DNA of 64,000 nucleotides, taken from positions 124,001-188,000 of the forward strand of contig NZ_CP139301.1 of the NCBI RefSeq assembly GCF_034092395.1, written 5' to 3'. Below the pieces are notes generated by a model, which saw only the letters and a list, made by a program, of their open reading frames with translations, had not been told where the DNA came from and ran no database searches. Shown here one piece after another: positions 44,160 to 53,594 of this stretch. The stretch comes from Prochlorococcus sp. MIT 1307. GTDB taxonomy: Bacteria; Cyanobacteriota; Cyanobacteriia; PCC-6307; Cyanobiaceae. Positions within the stretch are counted from its first letter, which is position 1, and every line of letters starts with the position of its first letter. The position numbers and the translations under genes are program-made.

Positions 44160-44711
44160 TTATCTTCCTGGCATTGCGGGCTTATAAGTTTCCCCTTGAG
44201 AAGCACATTCCAGGCTGTCCTTAGTGGCTATTCCTGTTACAGGATTTATACCTTCTGCAATTTTGCAGAGATTTTTTTGGTCATCGCTATCAAGAACTGC
44301 ATAGGTAAAGTCAGCCCCTTCAATTCTTGCACCTGCAAAGCTGCTCCCAGCCGCAATCATGTTGGTTAAAATGGCATTGCGCAAATCGGTTTTTTGAAAA
44401 TTCACTCTGTCTGAAAGTGTATCTGTAAGATTTATCCCTTGAAGGTTAGATCCCTTGAGATCGGAGAGAGTTAATACAGTGCCATGGAGATCTACTCCAC
44501 TAAAGTTTGCATCTCTGGCAATAGCGCCAGCAATAGAAGATTTGGAAAGGTCTTGATCATGGAAATCAAAACCAGTTATGTCAGATCGGACATAGTTGGG
44601 CACTTCCTCACCTTGATCTAGTCTCGCTTGCGCAGGAGAAACCATAAGAAGAAGGCAAATCATGAAGCCAACCAATATTCCTAGCCACCGAACTTTTAAT
44701 GGATATTCCAC
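44160..44711 (-). CDS. Thylakoid-lumen pentapeptide-repeat protein
   Basis: A 183-residue exported protein. The signal is GILVGFMICLLLMVSPAQA, followed by about 12 pentapeptide units of A(D/N)LXX type (ANFSGVDLHGTVLTLSDLKG, NLQGINLTD, ANFQK-like) and a Cys-containing tail (KNLCKIAEG and SLECASQGE). Pentapeptide lumen proteins (TL15/TL17 type) occur in cyanobacteria and plastids; function unclear. Confidence 0.85.
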   Translation of the reverse strand: MEYPLKVRWLGILVGFMICLLLMVSPAQARLDQGEEVPNYVRSDITGFDFHDQDLSKSSIAGAIARDANFSGVDLHGTVLTLSDLKGSNLQGINLTDTLSDRVNFQKTDLRNAILTNMIAAGSSFAGARIEGADFTYAVLDSDDQKNLCKIAEGINPVTGIATKDSLECASQGETYKPAMPGR

Positions 44712-45073
44712 AATGGATCAGCTCAAGAGGCTTTATTTTGCCTTAATTACCTATCCTTGGAAAAGTTCAGTAAATATATAGATAAATCCGTTTACCTCTA
44801 TTTGGCTATTGTTGGGTTTTGGTTCGTCAGTACAAGTTATAAGAGCCTATGCATTATTGAGCTTTTTGAAGCTTCTCATAGCTTTTAAGCTTGATTGGCC
44901 TTCATAGGTTGGACTAGCTTTATAAGTACTTTTGAAAAAGTAGGTCAAGGATCCTTCAAAAATAATTGGGCGACCCAGGGAAGCAGCATTGAGTTATAAA
45001 ACTGGCTTCATGATGGTCGCTTGACCAGTTATCCCTAGTTACGTAGGATCATCAAGCTCCCTCCACTGATCCA
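44712..45073. other. Intergenic region upstream of PsbY-like gene
   Basis: No ORF. AACTGG and CCAGTT near 45000-45030 form a weak hairpin. Confidence 0.4.
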
Positions 45074-45202
45074 GTGATTGATTTCCGACTATTAATAGTT
45101 CTAGCCCCGATAGTTGCTTCAGTAGCCTGGACTGCTTTTTGGCTGTTTAGGTGGGGTGTTTTTAACCTGGATAACGTTCCAGCACTCCTAAAAGGTGATT
45201 GA
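45074..45202 (+). CDS. psbY: PsbY-like photosystem II small subunit
   Basis: A 42-residue peptide, GTG start at 45074: MIDFRLLIVLAPIVASVAWT, then AFWLFRWGVFNLDN and a short tail. The pattern D-x-R-(hydrophobic)-L-A-P-I-x-A-x-x-W-x-x-F matches PsbY, a one-helix peripheral PSII subunit. The Phe-Trp end of the helix replaces the usual FNI, so the assignment is probable, not certain. The gene sits among several CACTGATC-type dyads. Confidence 0.6.
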   Translation: MIDFRLLIVLAPIVASVAWTAFWLFRWGVFNLDNVPALLKGD

Positions 45203-45214
45203 GGCAACTTTTAA

Positions 45215-45246
45215 TGATCAGTGGCTTTAAGTTAAAGCACTGATCA
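45215..45246. repeat. Strong imperfect hairpin after psbY-like gene
   Basis: TGATCAGTG pairs with CACTGATCA, and inside it CTTTAA with TTAAAG, giving about 15 bp with one bulged base. It begins 13 nt after the PsbY-like stop and may stabilise or end that message. Confidence 0.6.
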
Positions 45247-45263
45247 AGCCCAGAAATAAGCTT

Positions 45264-45294
45264 TTTTACCCACTGACTGGATCAATGGGTAAAA
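45264..45294. terminator. Bidirectional-looking hairpin with T/A flanks
   Basis: TTTTACCCA and TGGGTAAAA form a 9-bp stem with a 13-base loop, preceded by TTTTTT and followed by AAAATATT. It reads as a terminator on either strand and could serve the convergent GIY-YIG-like gene from the right. Confidence 0.5.
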
Positions 45295-45693
45295 TATTTA
45301 TATCTTTTGAATATACTTTTCGTTAATTTTCTTTTAAGTATTTATAAGATCCACTGCTTTATATATCACTTTAAAAGAAAGGCATTGTCCACGAAAGCTC
45401 TTAATAACTAGATGTTAGTTTTAATGACTTTGTTTAAAATTAACCGCAATCATTGAGTGGGCATTTGTACATTCGCGAGCCCAAAGCCATTGTAGGCTCT
45501 TTCATCAGAGGCTTCATGTTGTGGCAATAAATTCAAAAGCAAAAAAAAAGTATAACCTTGGCTTATTAATTCTCGTTAAAGGTATTAGATGAGCCTTCTA
45601 AGTGTTGTCTAGTTGTTCTTAGTTCTCTTTATATTTCATATCAAGTTCAGAATATAGAAAAAAAGCAACGCCTTTTTTCTATATTGCTTTGCT
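45295..45693. other. Intergenic region, nothing supported
   Basis: Low-complexity AT-rich DNA without a supported ORF. Confidence 0.45.
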
Positions 45694-46071
45694 TTAATTA
45701 AATTGACTGAAAATAGGTTGAATAGCAAATTCAATTATTAAGAATGAAATCCCAAGCCATGCTGTAAGGAAAGTAATAAGAAGAGTTGCACCGCTAAAAA
45801 AAGGTTTGAAATCATTTTTGCTACGACCTTCTTCTAGTTGCCTTTTGCACTCAATTGCTTCTAACTTAGATAGTCGAAAATAATTGGATTGAGGTAGCCA
45901 TTTCTCAGAATAGTTTTTTTGGAGTATTTTTAAAATGGACTTAGAGTCACTTGTTTGAAGCACTGCTTCTAATTTACCTGGCTCGAGAATTTTTTTTGTT
46001 TTTTCAATATTGTCTGTTCGACCAATGTTGTATAGTTCACCATTGCGAACCAAATAGACGTATTCAGCCAT
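45694..46071 (-). CDS. GIY-YIG-like domain with C-terminal membrane helix
   Basis: A 125-residue protein opening AEYVYLVRNGELYNIGRTDN, the degenerate VYL/NIG form of a GIY-YIG fold as in the T5orf172/MUG113 group. The Arg after NIG matches the catalytic position. A helical part follows, with LPQSNYFRLSKLEAI, then a membrane span (ATLLITFLTAWLGISFLII). A membrane-tethered GIY-YIG domain is unusual; nuclease activity is uncertain. Confidence 0.7.
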   Translation of the reverse strand: MAEYVYLVRNGELYNIGRTDNIEKTKKILEPGKLEAVLQTSDSKSILKILQKNYSEKWLPQSNYFRLSKLEAIECKRQLEEGRSKNDFKPFFSGATLLITFLTAWLGISFLIIEFAIQPIFSQFN

Positions 46072-46378
46072 GTTTTTAGTATTGGTAACTTAGCTTTATG
46101 CCTTTATTTGAAATTGTTCAATTGCTTTTCTTTGGATGACTTCATTGTTGGAATTTCTAGAGAGATTGAATAATTCATGATTCCAGTCTATAAAAGGATT
46201 AGTTTACGAAAAGTAAGCATGTAACTAATAAAATAATAGCTTAACTCAGTTTGTAGTTAGATTTTTATTTTTGGTTGGAACCTTATCTTAACTCTGTTCA
46301 AAGCAAACGTGTCAATTACCTTAGCCAAAATCAATTGGTATGCCTCAAGAGACTAAAGTAATGCTATGGATTTAGAGA

Positions 46379-47449
46379 TTGCCAAGAGTGGCTCTTACCT
46401 TGTTCAATGGAAGTTATATAGGAAAAAAGAATACCGGAATAGGAGTTTTCTCAAGGGATCTGGCCCTTGCACTTTCCCCAGAGATTGTTCTTTTACTTGA
46501 TCCATTAAAAAGTGGAAGAAAAGGAAGTATTGACATTCCCTCAGACCTTTCTCCTGCATATGGATTAAAAGGACATTTGAAGAGACTTTATTGGGTCCAA
46601 AAATATGTTCCAAGTTTAATGCATAAATTAGGAGCTGATTTGTTTTTCTCTCCTTTACCAGAAGCACCTTTATTTAGTTCTGTAAGATCAATAGTTCTAG
46701 CCCATGACCTACTCCCACTTCGTTATCCTCAGCCTAATTTTCTTTTTGCATATTATTTACTTTATGTGACTACAGTACTTCATCAGGCCGAAATGATACT
46801 TTGCAATTCAGAAGCAACAGCACGAGAGATAAATAGATTTCTCAAGATTCCAGCTTCTAAGCTTGTTACAATAAAACCAGGCTTTAAAAGCCAGAATTTA
46901 TATCCAATGAATCTTTCTAGAGAAGACTTTTTTCTGATACTAGGAAGGCATAACCCACATAAAAACCTAGCAAGAGTTCTCAAAGCCTTTTCACTTCTAA
47001 AAAGAAAAAATTATAAGTTAATGTTTGTTGGTCCATCAGATAGGAGATATACACCTAGGCTAAAAAGAATAGCTAGAGAGTATCAGATATCAGATAGATG
47101 TATTTGGAGAGATTGGGTAAGTGATGAAGAAAGATTGTTACTCCTAAATAAGTGCAGGGGACTAGTTATAGCAAGCCTATGGGAAGGATTTGGTTTGCCA
47201 GCTCTAGAGGCCATGGCTTGTGGTACACCAGTCATGGCCTCTAATAGAGGCGCACTTCCAGAAGTCGTTGGCGCTACTTCCATCTTGATTGACCCTTTTA
47301 ACTATGAGTCAATTACAAGTGGAATGCTAGAGCTATCTGATAGTAAGACTTTGCAAAACATTTCCAGGATAGAAGGTCCTAAGCGGGCTTTAACTTTTAA
47401 TTGGAAAAACACAGCAGAACAAGTAGAAAGATTGCTTTTGGATATGTAG
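46379..47449 (+). CDS. Glycosyltransferase, GT4 family
   Basis: A 356-residue retaining GT-B glycosyltransferase. The C-terminal Rossmann domain carries the donor-site motif ASLWEGFGLPALEAMACGTP with the E-x7-E pair and GALPEVV. The N-terminal acceptor domain contains GIGVFSRDLALAL and VLAHDLLPLRYPQPN. Starts: TTG at 46379 or GTG at 46388; no ATG in frame. Probably adds a sugar to a surface polysaccharide or lipid; the acceptor is unknown. Monocistronic. Confidence 0.88.
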   Translation: MPRVALTLFNGSYIGKKNTGIGVFSRDLALALSPEIVLLLDPLKSGRKGSIDIPSDLSPAYGLKGHLKRLYWVQKYVPSLMHKLGADLFFSPLPEAPLFSSVRSIVLAHDLLPLRYPQPNFLFAYYLLYVTTVLHQAEMILCNSEATAREINRFLKIPASKLVTIKPGFKSQNLYPMNLSREDFFLILGRHNPHKNLARVLKAFSLLKRKNYKLMFVGPSDRRYTPRLKRIAREYQISDRCIWRDWVSDEERLLLLNKCRGLVIASLWEGFGLPALEAMACGTPVMASNRGALPEVVGATSILIDPFNYESITSGMLELSDSKTLQNISRIEGPKRALTFNWKNTAEQVERLLLDM

Positions 47450-47601
47450 AAATAAATTGAATCCCCTTTGTTGTTAGTGATAATAGATACATCTTTTATT
47501 CTTGGGATTTATTGTAGAAATTACACTACTCATGTTTGAACTTCCATTGAATTTTCTAACATTAATAATAGCTTTACTATGAATTTACAGTCGACACACT
47601 T

Positions 47602-47739
47602 ATGCATTTGCTGTTAAAAACAGCTCTTTTTTCAATTCTTCTTGCCCTTACAGACTTTTTCAGATTAAAAAGACCACTGTCAGGGGGCTTGTTTTGTATC
47701 AAATCTGACGTCATGCCTGGTTTCATGGAAATTCAGTAA
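47602..47739 (+). CDS. Possible small hypothetical peptide
   Basis: A 45-residue ORF (MHLLLKTALFSILLALTDFF, then RLKRPLSGGLFCIKSD). The start looks signal-like. It sits just before the gene at 47782. Weak support. Confidence 0.3.
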   Translation: MHLLLKTALFSILLALTDFFRLKRPLSGGLFCIKSDVMPGFMEIQ

Positions 47740-47781
47740 CAAGTTCAGCCAAGCCACCCTCGATGTCTTAATATTTTCTTT

Positions 47782-48018
47782 ATGAACTACCTTGATCCTG
47801 CGGAGCGTGTTCTATTTCCTGTAATCATCTCGGTTAGAGCTGATACAGCAAAATTGCTCAGCGAGATGGCTAGTGAGATGGATGTGAGTATGGACGAGGT
47901 CATTAGTGCAATTGCGGAAGAGTCAGCAAGTGGACTGGGTCCAATCAATGAAGAGCTCAGCAATGTATGTATTCCAGATAAATGCAGCTTAGAAGAACTC
48001 CTGAAGTTTATAGACTAA
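47782..48018 (+). CDS. Small conserved hypothetical
   Basis: A 78-residue acidic protein. The central AKLLSEMASEMDVSMDEVIS stretch resembles a ribbon-helix-helix or short helix-turn-helix dimerisation segment, but no basic strand precedes it. The C-terminus has two Cys (NVCIPDKCSLEELLKFID). Function unknown. Confidence 0.55.
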   Translation: MNYLDPAERVLFPVIISVRADTAKLLSEMASEMDVSMDEVISAIAEESASGLGPINEELSNVCIPDKCSLEELLKFID

Positions 48019-48167
48019 AAAGTTACTGGCAAGAGATAAAAGAAATTTGGGTTGACTTGACTCATGCATAATAATAAAGTAAATTCTCTTTTTATTATTT
48101 TTATAATAGAAATATAGAAGTTATGGATTAGATGCGCGAGAATAAAAAATGATAAGGGTTAGAGCAA

Positions 48168-49016
48168 GTGATTGCAGAAAAGATCAATCAGCTTGATGAT
48201 CAACAACTTGATCTTCTTCAGCGTCCTGGCATATCAGATTTTGATAACAATGATTCTAAAGATTCTATTGTTAGAGACTTAGAAGGGGGGAGTATTTCTT
48301 TCGCCAGAGATGATCCTTCAACATCTTTCCCTAAGATGTTACTTATTATCGATACAGAAACTACTGGCCTCGATCCTCAAACAGATGAATGTATTGAGGT
48401 AGGCGCAATTTTGTTTCATGTGTTAAGCCGTTCTGTTATTGCGCAGCATTCGTTTCTGTTGCCAGTGGCTTCTAATAGTGCTGAACCTATTAACCGAATT
48501 TCAGCAGAAGTTTCAAGGTTGGAACAACCCTGGCAGCAGGCTGTGCTTTATTTTCAGAATTTGATTGATGTAGCTGATGTTTTGGTAGCACATAACACTA
48601 ATTTTGATCGTGAGTGGTTTGGGAAGGGACCTTTACCGGCTATATCTAAGCCATGGTTATGTACTATGAATGACATCAGATGGCCATCTGAGCGGCAGTT
48701 AAGAGCCAGGCCTTCTGTTAGAGACCTTGCTTTGGCCTATGAAGTTCCAGTTTGGAATGCACACCGCGCGCTAACAGATTGCTTATATATTGCGGAAGTT
48801 TTTCGCCGTTGTGATGATTTAGAGGTTTTGTTGGCTCATGGACTGGAACCACGCAAATTAATGCGAGCCCAAGTTTCTTTTGAGCAGAGGTATTTAGCGA
48901 AGAAAGCTGGTTTTACTTGGAATGAACCGGTTCGTGGTGCTTGGACTCGCAGATTAAGCGAGAGAGAGGAACTTTTGTTGGACTTCGCTGTGACACCTAT
49001 TGAAAGTATTGATTAG
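48168..49016 (+). CDS. DnaQ-like 3'-5' exonuclease (DEDDh)
   Basis: A 282-residue protein with a polar N-terminus of about 60 residues, then the exonuclease fold: LLIIDTETTGLDPQTDECIE (Asp-Glu pair), HNTNFDREW, and WNAHRALTDCLYIAEVF holding the final H-x4-D. It is a stand-alone exonuclease-epsilon homologue, probably in repair or RNA processing. Start is GTG at 48168. Length exceeds the usual 180-240 because of the extra ends. Confidence 0.85.
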   Translation: MIAEKINQLDDQQLDLLQRPGISDFDNNDSKDSIVRDLEGGSISFARDDPSTSFPKMLLIIDTETTGLDPQTDECIEVGAILFHVLSRSVIAQHSFLLPVASNSAEPINRISAEVSRLEQPWQQAVLYFQNLIDVADVLVAHNTNFDREWFGKGPLPAISKPWLCTMNDIRWPSERQLRARPSVRDLALAYEVPVWNAHRALTDCLYIAEVFRRCDDLEVLLAHGLEPRKLMRAQVSFEQRYLAKKAGFTWNEPVRGAWTRRLSEREELLLDFAVTPIESID

Positions 49017-49562
49017 ATCACTAGTTTTTTTTGAGGAGTGTTTAATTATCCTAAATTCAGTTTTTTGAAATGTTGTTTTTACTGCTAAAAGTTGACCATC
49101 CTTTTTTGTTTTCCTTCAATCACTTTTATTGAACATCATAAAAACTACATTTCCTATTTAAGTAAAATCAAGCATTGCAATCGAGTTCAAAACTGAGTGA
49201 GTCATTTGCAAGAGGTTTGGAGTATGGCGCGATTGATTCGTTCGGCTTAAACTTTTTGTATTTTGAATCTAAAATGGATAAGTGACTGTCTGATTTTTTA
49301 CTTAATCAACTTTTTATAAACTTCCTCAATTTTCAAATAGCATGGTTAACTAATGGTTTGATAATTATACTTAACGGTTAAGATTAATATGCCATTAAAG
49401 CAATATATATTATTAAGATTTTGATTTGATTATGGTTGACCAACCTTCAAGGATGTTTATATTTTAAAATTTGTAATTATTTATTTCAAATATGGGAAAT
49501 TCTATAAAGCCTTAGTGTTGAGGTTTTGGCAAGATGATTTCTTGAAACAATGTTGATAAAAA
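49017..49562. other. AT-rich intergenic region
   Basis: No gene or strong hairpin supported. Confidence 0.5.
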
Positions 49563-50069
<507 letters not shown>

Positions 50070-50234
50070 TTATATTTTTAGTGGCTTACTATTTATACTT
50101 TGCGAATCTCTCCATTCTATGGATGGTTGAAGGCCATTTTGAGCGGGCCTTAAAGAAAAGATTAGACTGAAGATAAGTAGAAGAGTTGCTATTAAAGCTA
50201 AAATCACAGTTCGATCTGGTAGTTGATCATTCAT
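50070..50234 (-). CDS. Small membrane protein coupled to msrA
   Basis: A 54-residue product from the ATG at 50234: MNDQLPDRTVILALIATLLL, one helix to FSLIFSLRPAQ, then a polar end. Its ATG overlaps the msrA stop as ATGA, so translation is probably coupled. A longer version from 50285 lies inside msrA and is less likely. Confidence 0.5.
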   Translation of the reverse strand: MNDQLPDRTVILALIATLLLIFSLIFSLRPAQNGLQPSIEWRDSQSINSKPLKI

Positions 50235-50950
50235 TGTGTGATAGGAGAATTGTTGCTTCTGAGAACACAATGGCTTATGTTCCAATCAAAGTGTGACCAA
50301 ACTTCTTTTTTTAGAATAAAATTTGCCCCTTCGAAGTCTTCTAATAAAACATTTGTCGGCATCGCGGAACAATAAGGTCTGCTTCCTGGCTTTGCTAAAT
50401 ATTGTTGATGGTAATCCTCGGCATAAAAGAATTTTTGATTTGATTTTACTTCTGTAGTAATAGTGCCAAATCCTCTGCTATTTAAATTCTTTTGATAAGT
50501 CTTTAGGCTTGAGTCTATCAATCTTTTATGATCGGGATTGCTTATATAGATTGCGGAGCGATATTGAGTCCCAGAATCATTTCCTTGACGATTGCCCTGT
50601 GTTGGGTCATGGCATTCCCAGAACATTTTTAGCAAATCACTTATATCAATTAGTGATTGTCTCCAAACCACTCTTACCACTTCTGTATGGCCAGTTCTGC
50701 CTCCGCAGACCTGGTTATAAGTTGGGTTAGTAGCATGGCCACCTGCATATCCAACTGCAGTAGTAACTACTCCAGGCAATTTCCAAAAGCCTTTTTCTGC
50801 TCCCCAAAAACAACCACAAGCAAAAAGGATCTCTTGCTCATCAGCATTGATTGGAGCAGTTATAGGAGTACCTAAGATTTCATGGAGTACTCCTTTGGAG
50901 TTTGATAAATCCAATTTTGTTTTATTGGGTTGTAGCCAGGATTTGAACAT
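50231..50950 (-). CDS. msrA: Peptide methionine (S)-S-oxide reductase
   Basis: Repairs oxidised methionine in proteins using thioredoxin. The catalytic GCFWGAEKGFW motif is at about 46-56, followed by TAVGYAGGHATNPTYNQVC, RTGHTEVVRVVW, and the F-x-AEDYHQQYL region. The 239-residue length includes a 35-residue N-terminal extension. Its stop overlaps the start of a small membrane gene. Confidence 0.93.
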   Translation of the reverse strand: MFKSWLQPNKTKLDLSNSKGVLHEILGTPITAPINADEQEILFACGCFWGAEKGFWKLPGVVTTAVGYAGGHATNPTYNQVCGGRTGHTEVVRVVWRQSLIDISDLLKMFWECHDPTQGNRQGNDSGTQYRSAIYISNPDHKRLIDSSLKTYQKNLNSRGFGTITTEVKSNQKFFYAEDYHQQYLAKPGSRPYCSAMPTNVLLEDFEGANFILKKEVWSHFDWNISHCVLRSNNSPITQ

Positions 50951-50973
50951 TTGTAATTTGAATTGATGTAACC

Positions 50974-51234
50974 CTAGTCATTTAAAGCAGGCTCCACAGG
51001 TTCTATATGGATGTGGTTTAGCAATGTAGTTACAAAAGCGAAGAGTAAAAATGGAAGGCTAAGTACCAATATCAATCCAACACCCACAAGAGCAAACACG
51101 GGTCTCGATGAGCCCATTAACGCTAGACCTGAGGCAAGACTTACGAAGATGACGGCCATCCAGGCCAAGACTTGGATATAAATATCCCCGAATGCCAGGT
51201 CGCAGCGAACGGCGTAAGGTGTTCCGACGTTCAT
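50974..51234 (-). CDS. Small membrane protein upstream of msrA
   Basis: An 86-residue protein with a short N-terminus containing Cys, two helices (IYIQVLAWMAVIFVSLASGL and FALVGVGLILVLSLPFLLFA) and an acidic end (HIEPVEPALND). It is 23 nt upstream of msrA on the same strand, probably cotranscribed. Confidence 0.55.
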   Translation of the reverse strand: MNVGTPYAVRCDLAFGDIYIQVLAWMAVIFVSLASGLALMGSSRPVFALVGVGLILVLSLPFLLFAFVTTLLNHIHIEPVEPALND

Positions 51235-51335
51235 TTGATTGGTGTTAGATACTCCTTAGAGCTTGCTAGAAGATTTTTAATTGTCTTGAAATCTTTGGCA
51301 AATGTTTCTATTGAGGGGATTTAACAACTGATTTA

Positions 51336-53087
51336 TCAAGAGACCGCATCTAGTTGTTCTACAGCCTTTTCTCTTTCCCAAAGCCGTTTGTATGTTCCTT
51401 CTTGATTGATCAATGCAGAATGTGTTCCCTGTTGAACTAGGCGTCCTTCCTCTAGAACCAATATTCGATCACATGCAGCTGCAGCTGAGAGTTGATGGCT
51501 GATCATGAGAATGGTTCTGTCTTTTTGTTCTCTTATAGATGAAAGTATTGCCGCGGCAGTCTTGTTATCAACACTTGCTAATGCGTCATCAAGAACTATG
51601 ACTGGAGATCTAACTAGCAAGGCTCTTCCTAATGCAGCTCTTTGACGCTGACCTCCACTTAGAGTTATTCCACGTTCTCCTACTAGAGTTTTAAAGCCAT
51701 CAGGAAATCCACGTACATCGTCCATAAAATGAGCTTGATTGGCAGAAGCTTCTACCTCTTCATTTGAAGCTTCTGGATCTCCATAGCGAAGGTTTTCGGC
51801 AAGACTACTTGTAAATAAATATCCTTCTTGCGGGACGAAGGCTACATTCTTTCTTAAATCATTTAACCGGAGGTCTGTAACGTCATTTTGATCTAAGAAA
51901 AGTTCCCCTTTAGAGACTTGTACCATGCGCCCTATTGCTCTAGCTAATGTAGTTTTTCCGCAGCCAATTGGACCAACTACTGCAACCAATTCTCCAGGAT
52001 TAATTACGAAACTCAACTTGTCTAATACATTTCGGCTGCTGTCTTGATATCTAATCGTTAGATCTTTTGCTTCTAACCTTCCTGATATTTGTTGCTTTAG
52101 GATTTTGGGATTTTTAGGGTCTGTGATTTTGGGCTTTCTTGTTAATAGTTCTTCCACCCTTTCAAGACTGACTTGACCTACTTGAAAAGTGTTTAAAGTG
52201 AATCCAAGAATGGCAGTTGGGAATACCAACCTTTCTACATAAAGTATCAGTGCTACTAGACCACCAACACTTAGAATACCTTTTTCTAATTGACCACTCC
52301 CAAGAGCAATTAATAATAAAAGTGATATAGAAGATATTCCTTGAAGGAGAGGAAAGAGTGTGCTTGCTGTTCTTGCTAGTCCAATTGCTGAGTCTCTGTA
52401 ATTATTATTTAATTGATTGAAAGCTTTTCTTTCAGAACTCTCTTGGCCATATATTTTTATCGCACTTATTCCTGAGAGGTCTTCTTGGATTAATTCACTT
52501 AAATTGGCTAGAGATTCTTGTTGTCTTTTCCTTTGCTTAACCATTCGTCCTCCAAAGAGACTTACTGTTCCTAGCATTACTGGGTAAAGAGCTATTGCCG
52601 CTAATGTCAACCATGGGTCTATTGCAATCATCGCTGGAATAGTGAAGCAATAAGCAAGTAAAGTATTAGTTAGACTTAGAATTGTGAAGCCAAGTAATCT
52701 TCTAATATTCTCGACATCACTTGTAGCTCTACTTATTACTTCTCCACTGCCTACTTCTTGTACCCAACCAGGTTCTTGAGTAAGCATATGGTCGAACAAA
52801 CGCTGACGAAGCTCTACTTCCACTTGTCTACCTACCCCAAACACTAATTGCCTTGAAATAAGCCGAACAATTCCCATTGAGCTTGCCAGCCCAACAATCC
52901 AAATTGCTTGTTTTAGAACATCATTGAAAGAGAAACCTTCTTTTAATTCATCAACAATGGTTCTAACTTCCATTGGGATGGCAACACTTAATATATTTAC
53001 TAATACAAGGGCTAAAGCCCCTAGAAGCAATTGCTTGCGATGGGGCCTTAGATATCTACCGATTAGATCTAAACGTAATGATGTCAT
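51336..53087 (-). CDS. ABC exporter, fused permease and ATPase (MsbA-like)
   Basis: A 583-residue half-transporter. Residues about 20-310 form a six-helix ABC membrane domain. The ATPase follows: Walker A VVGPIGCGKTTLA near 370, the ABC signature LSGGQRQRAALGRALL, Walker B VIVLDDALASVD, and the H-loop LMISHQL. It works as a dimer and probably moves lipids or hydrophobic compounds outward. Monocistronic. Confidence 0.9.
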   Translation of the reverse strand: MTSLRLDLIGRYLRPHRKQLLLGALALVLVNILSVAIPMEVRTIVDELKEGFSFNDVLKQAIWIVGLASSMGIVRLISRQLVFGVGRQVEVELRQRLFDHMLTQEPGWVQEVGSGEVISRATSDVENIRRLLGFTILSLTNTLLAYCFTIPAMIAIDPWLTLAAIALYPVMLGTVSLFGGRMVKQRKRQQESLANLSELIQEDLSGISAIKIYGQESSERKAFNQLNNNYRDSAIGLARTASTLFPLLQGISSISLLLLIALGSGQLEKGILSVGGLVALILYVERLVFPTAILGFTLNTFQVGQVSLERVEELLTRKPKITDPKNPKILKQQISGRLEAKDLTIRYQDSSRNVLDKLSFVINPGELVAVVGPIGCGKTTLARAIGRMVQVSKGELFLDQNDVTDLRLNDLRKNVAFVPQEGYLFTSSLAENLRYGDPEASNEEVEASANQAHFMDDVRGFPDGFKTLVGERGITLSGGQRQRAALGRALLVRSPVIVLDDALASVDNKTAAAILSSIREQKDRTILMISHQLSAAAACDRILVLEEGRLVQQGTHSALINQEGTYKRLWEREKAVEQLDAVS

Positions 53088-53174
53088 ATTTTTTTTTCTA
53101 AGAGAGACATGCTAGTCATTTCAGGTGGGAATAATGAGTAAATTCATGTTGATTCGATTAGTAGCTGGAATTCT

Positions 53175-53480
53175 ATGAAGGAGCAGAATCATCCTCTTTA
53201 CTCTATTGATCGTGATCATATTGATCGATTGTTAGGCAAGGAGAAACCAGAAGATGGAGATATTGTGGATTTGGCAAGATTAATGCTTCGATATGAGGGC
53301 TTCCCTGGTGCATCAGATCTTCATGACGATATGCGCAAGACTCTTAAGCTATGGGGCCTTAGCAGAGAAACTTTAAATCAGAAAGCTCGTTGTATTTGGG
53401 ACGCTGGTTACCGTCCTGGTGATAAAGGTGAGGATGTAGTTGGCTCTGGATTTGATACAAAAGATGCTGAAACCATCTAA
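53175..53480 (+). CDS. DUF3288 family protein
   Basis: A 101-residue soluble cyanobacterial protein: HPLYSIDRDHIDRLLGKEKP, then LARLMLRYEGFPGASDLHDD and IWDAGYRPGDKGEDVVGSGF. The family is widespread in cyanobacteria; role unknown. It is 114 bp before trpD on the same strand. Confidence 0.8.
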   Translation: MKEQNHPLYSIDRDHIDRLLGKEKPEDGDIVDLARLMLRYEGFPGASDLHDDMRKTLKLWGLSRETLNQKARCIWDAGYRPGDKGEDVVGSGFDTKDAETI

Positions 53481-53594
53481 AGCGACCGTGGGTGTTTTTA
53501 TTTGCTATCGCACCTTGTCTCTTTTTGGGTGATATTGGAGGTATCTCGTCCTCAAGAGTTGGTCGAGGTGGAATGTCTCTGGCTTTTTTGATCA

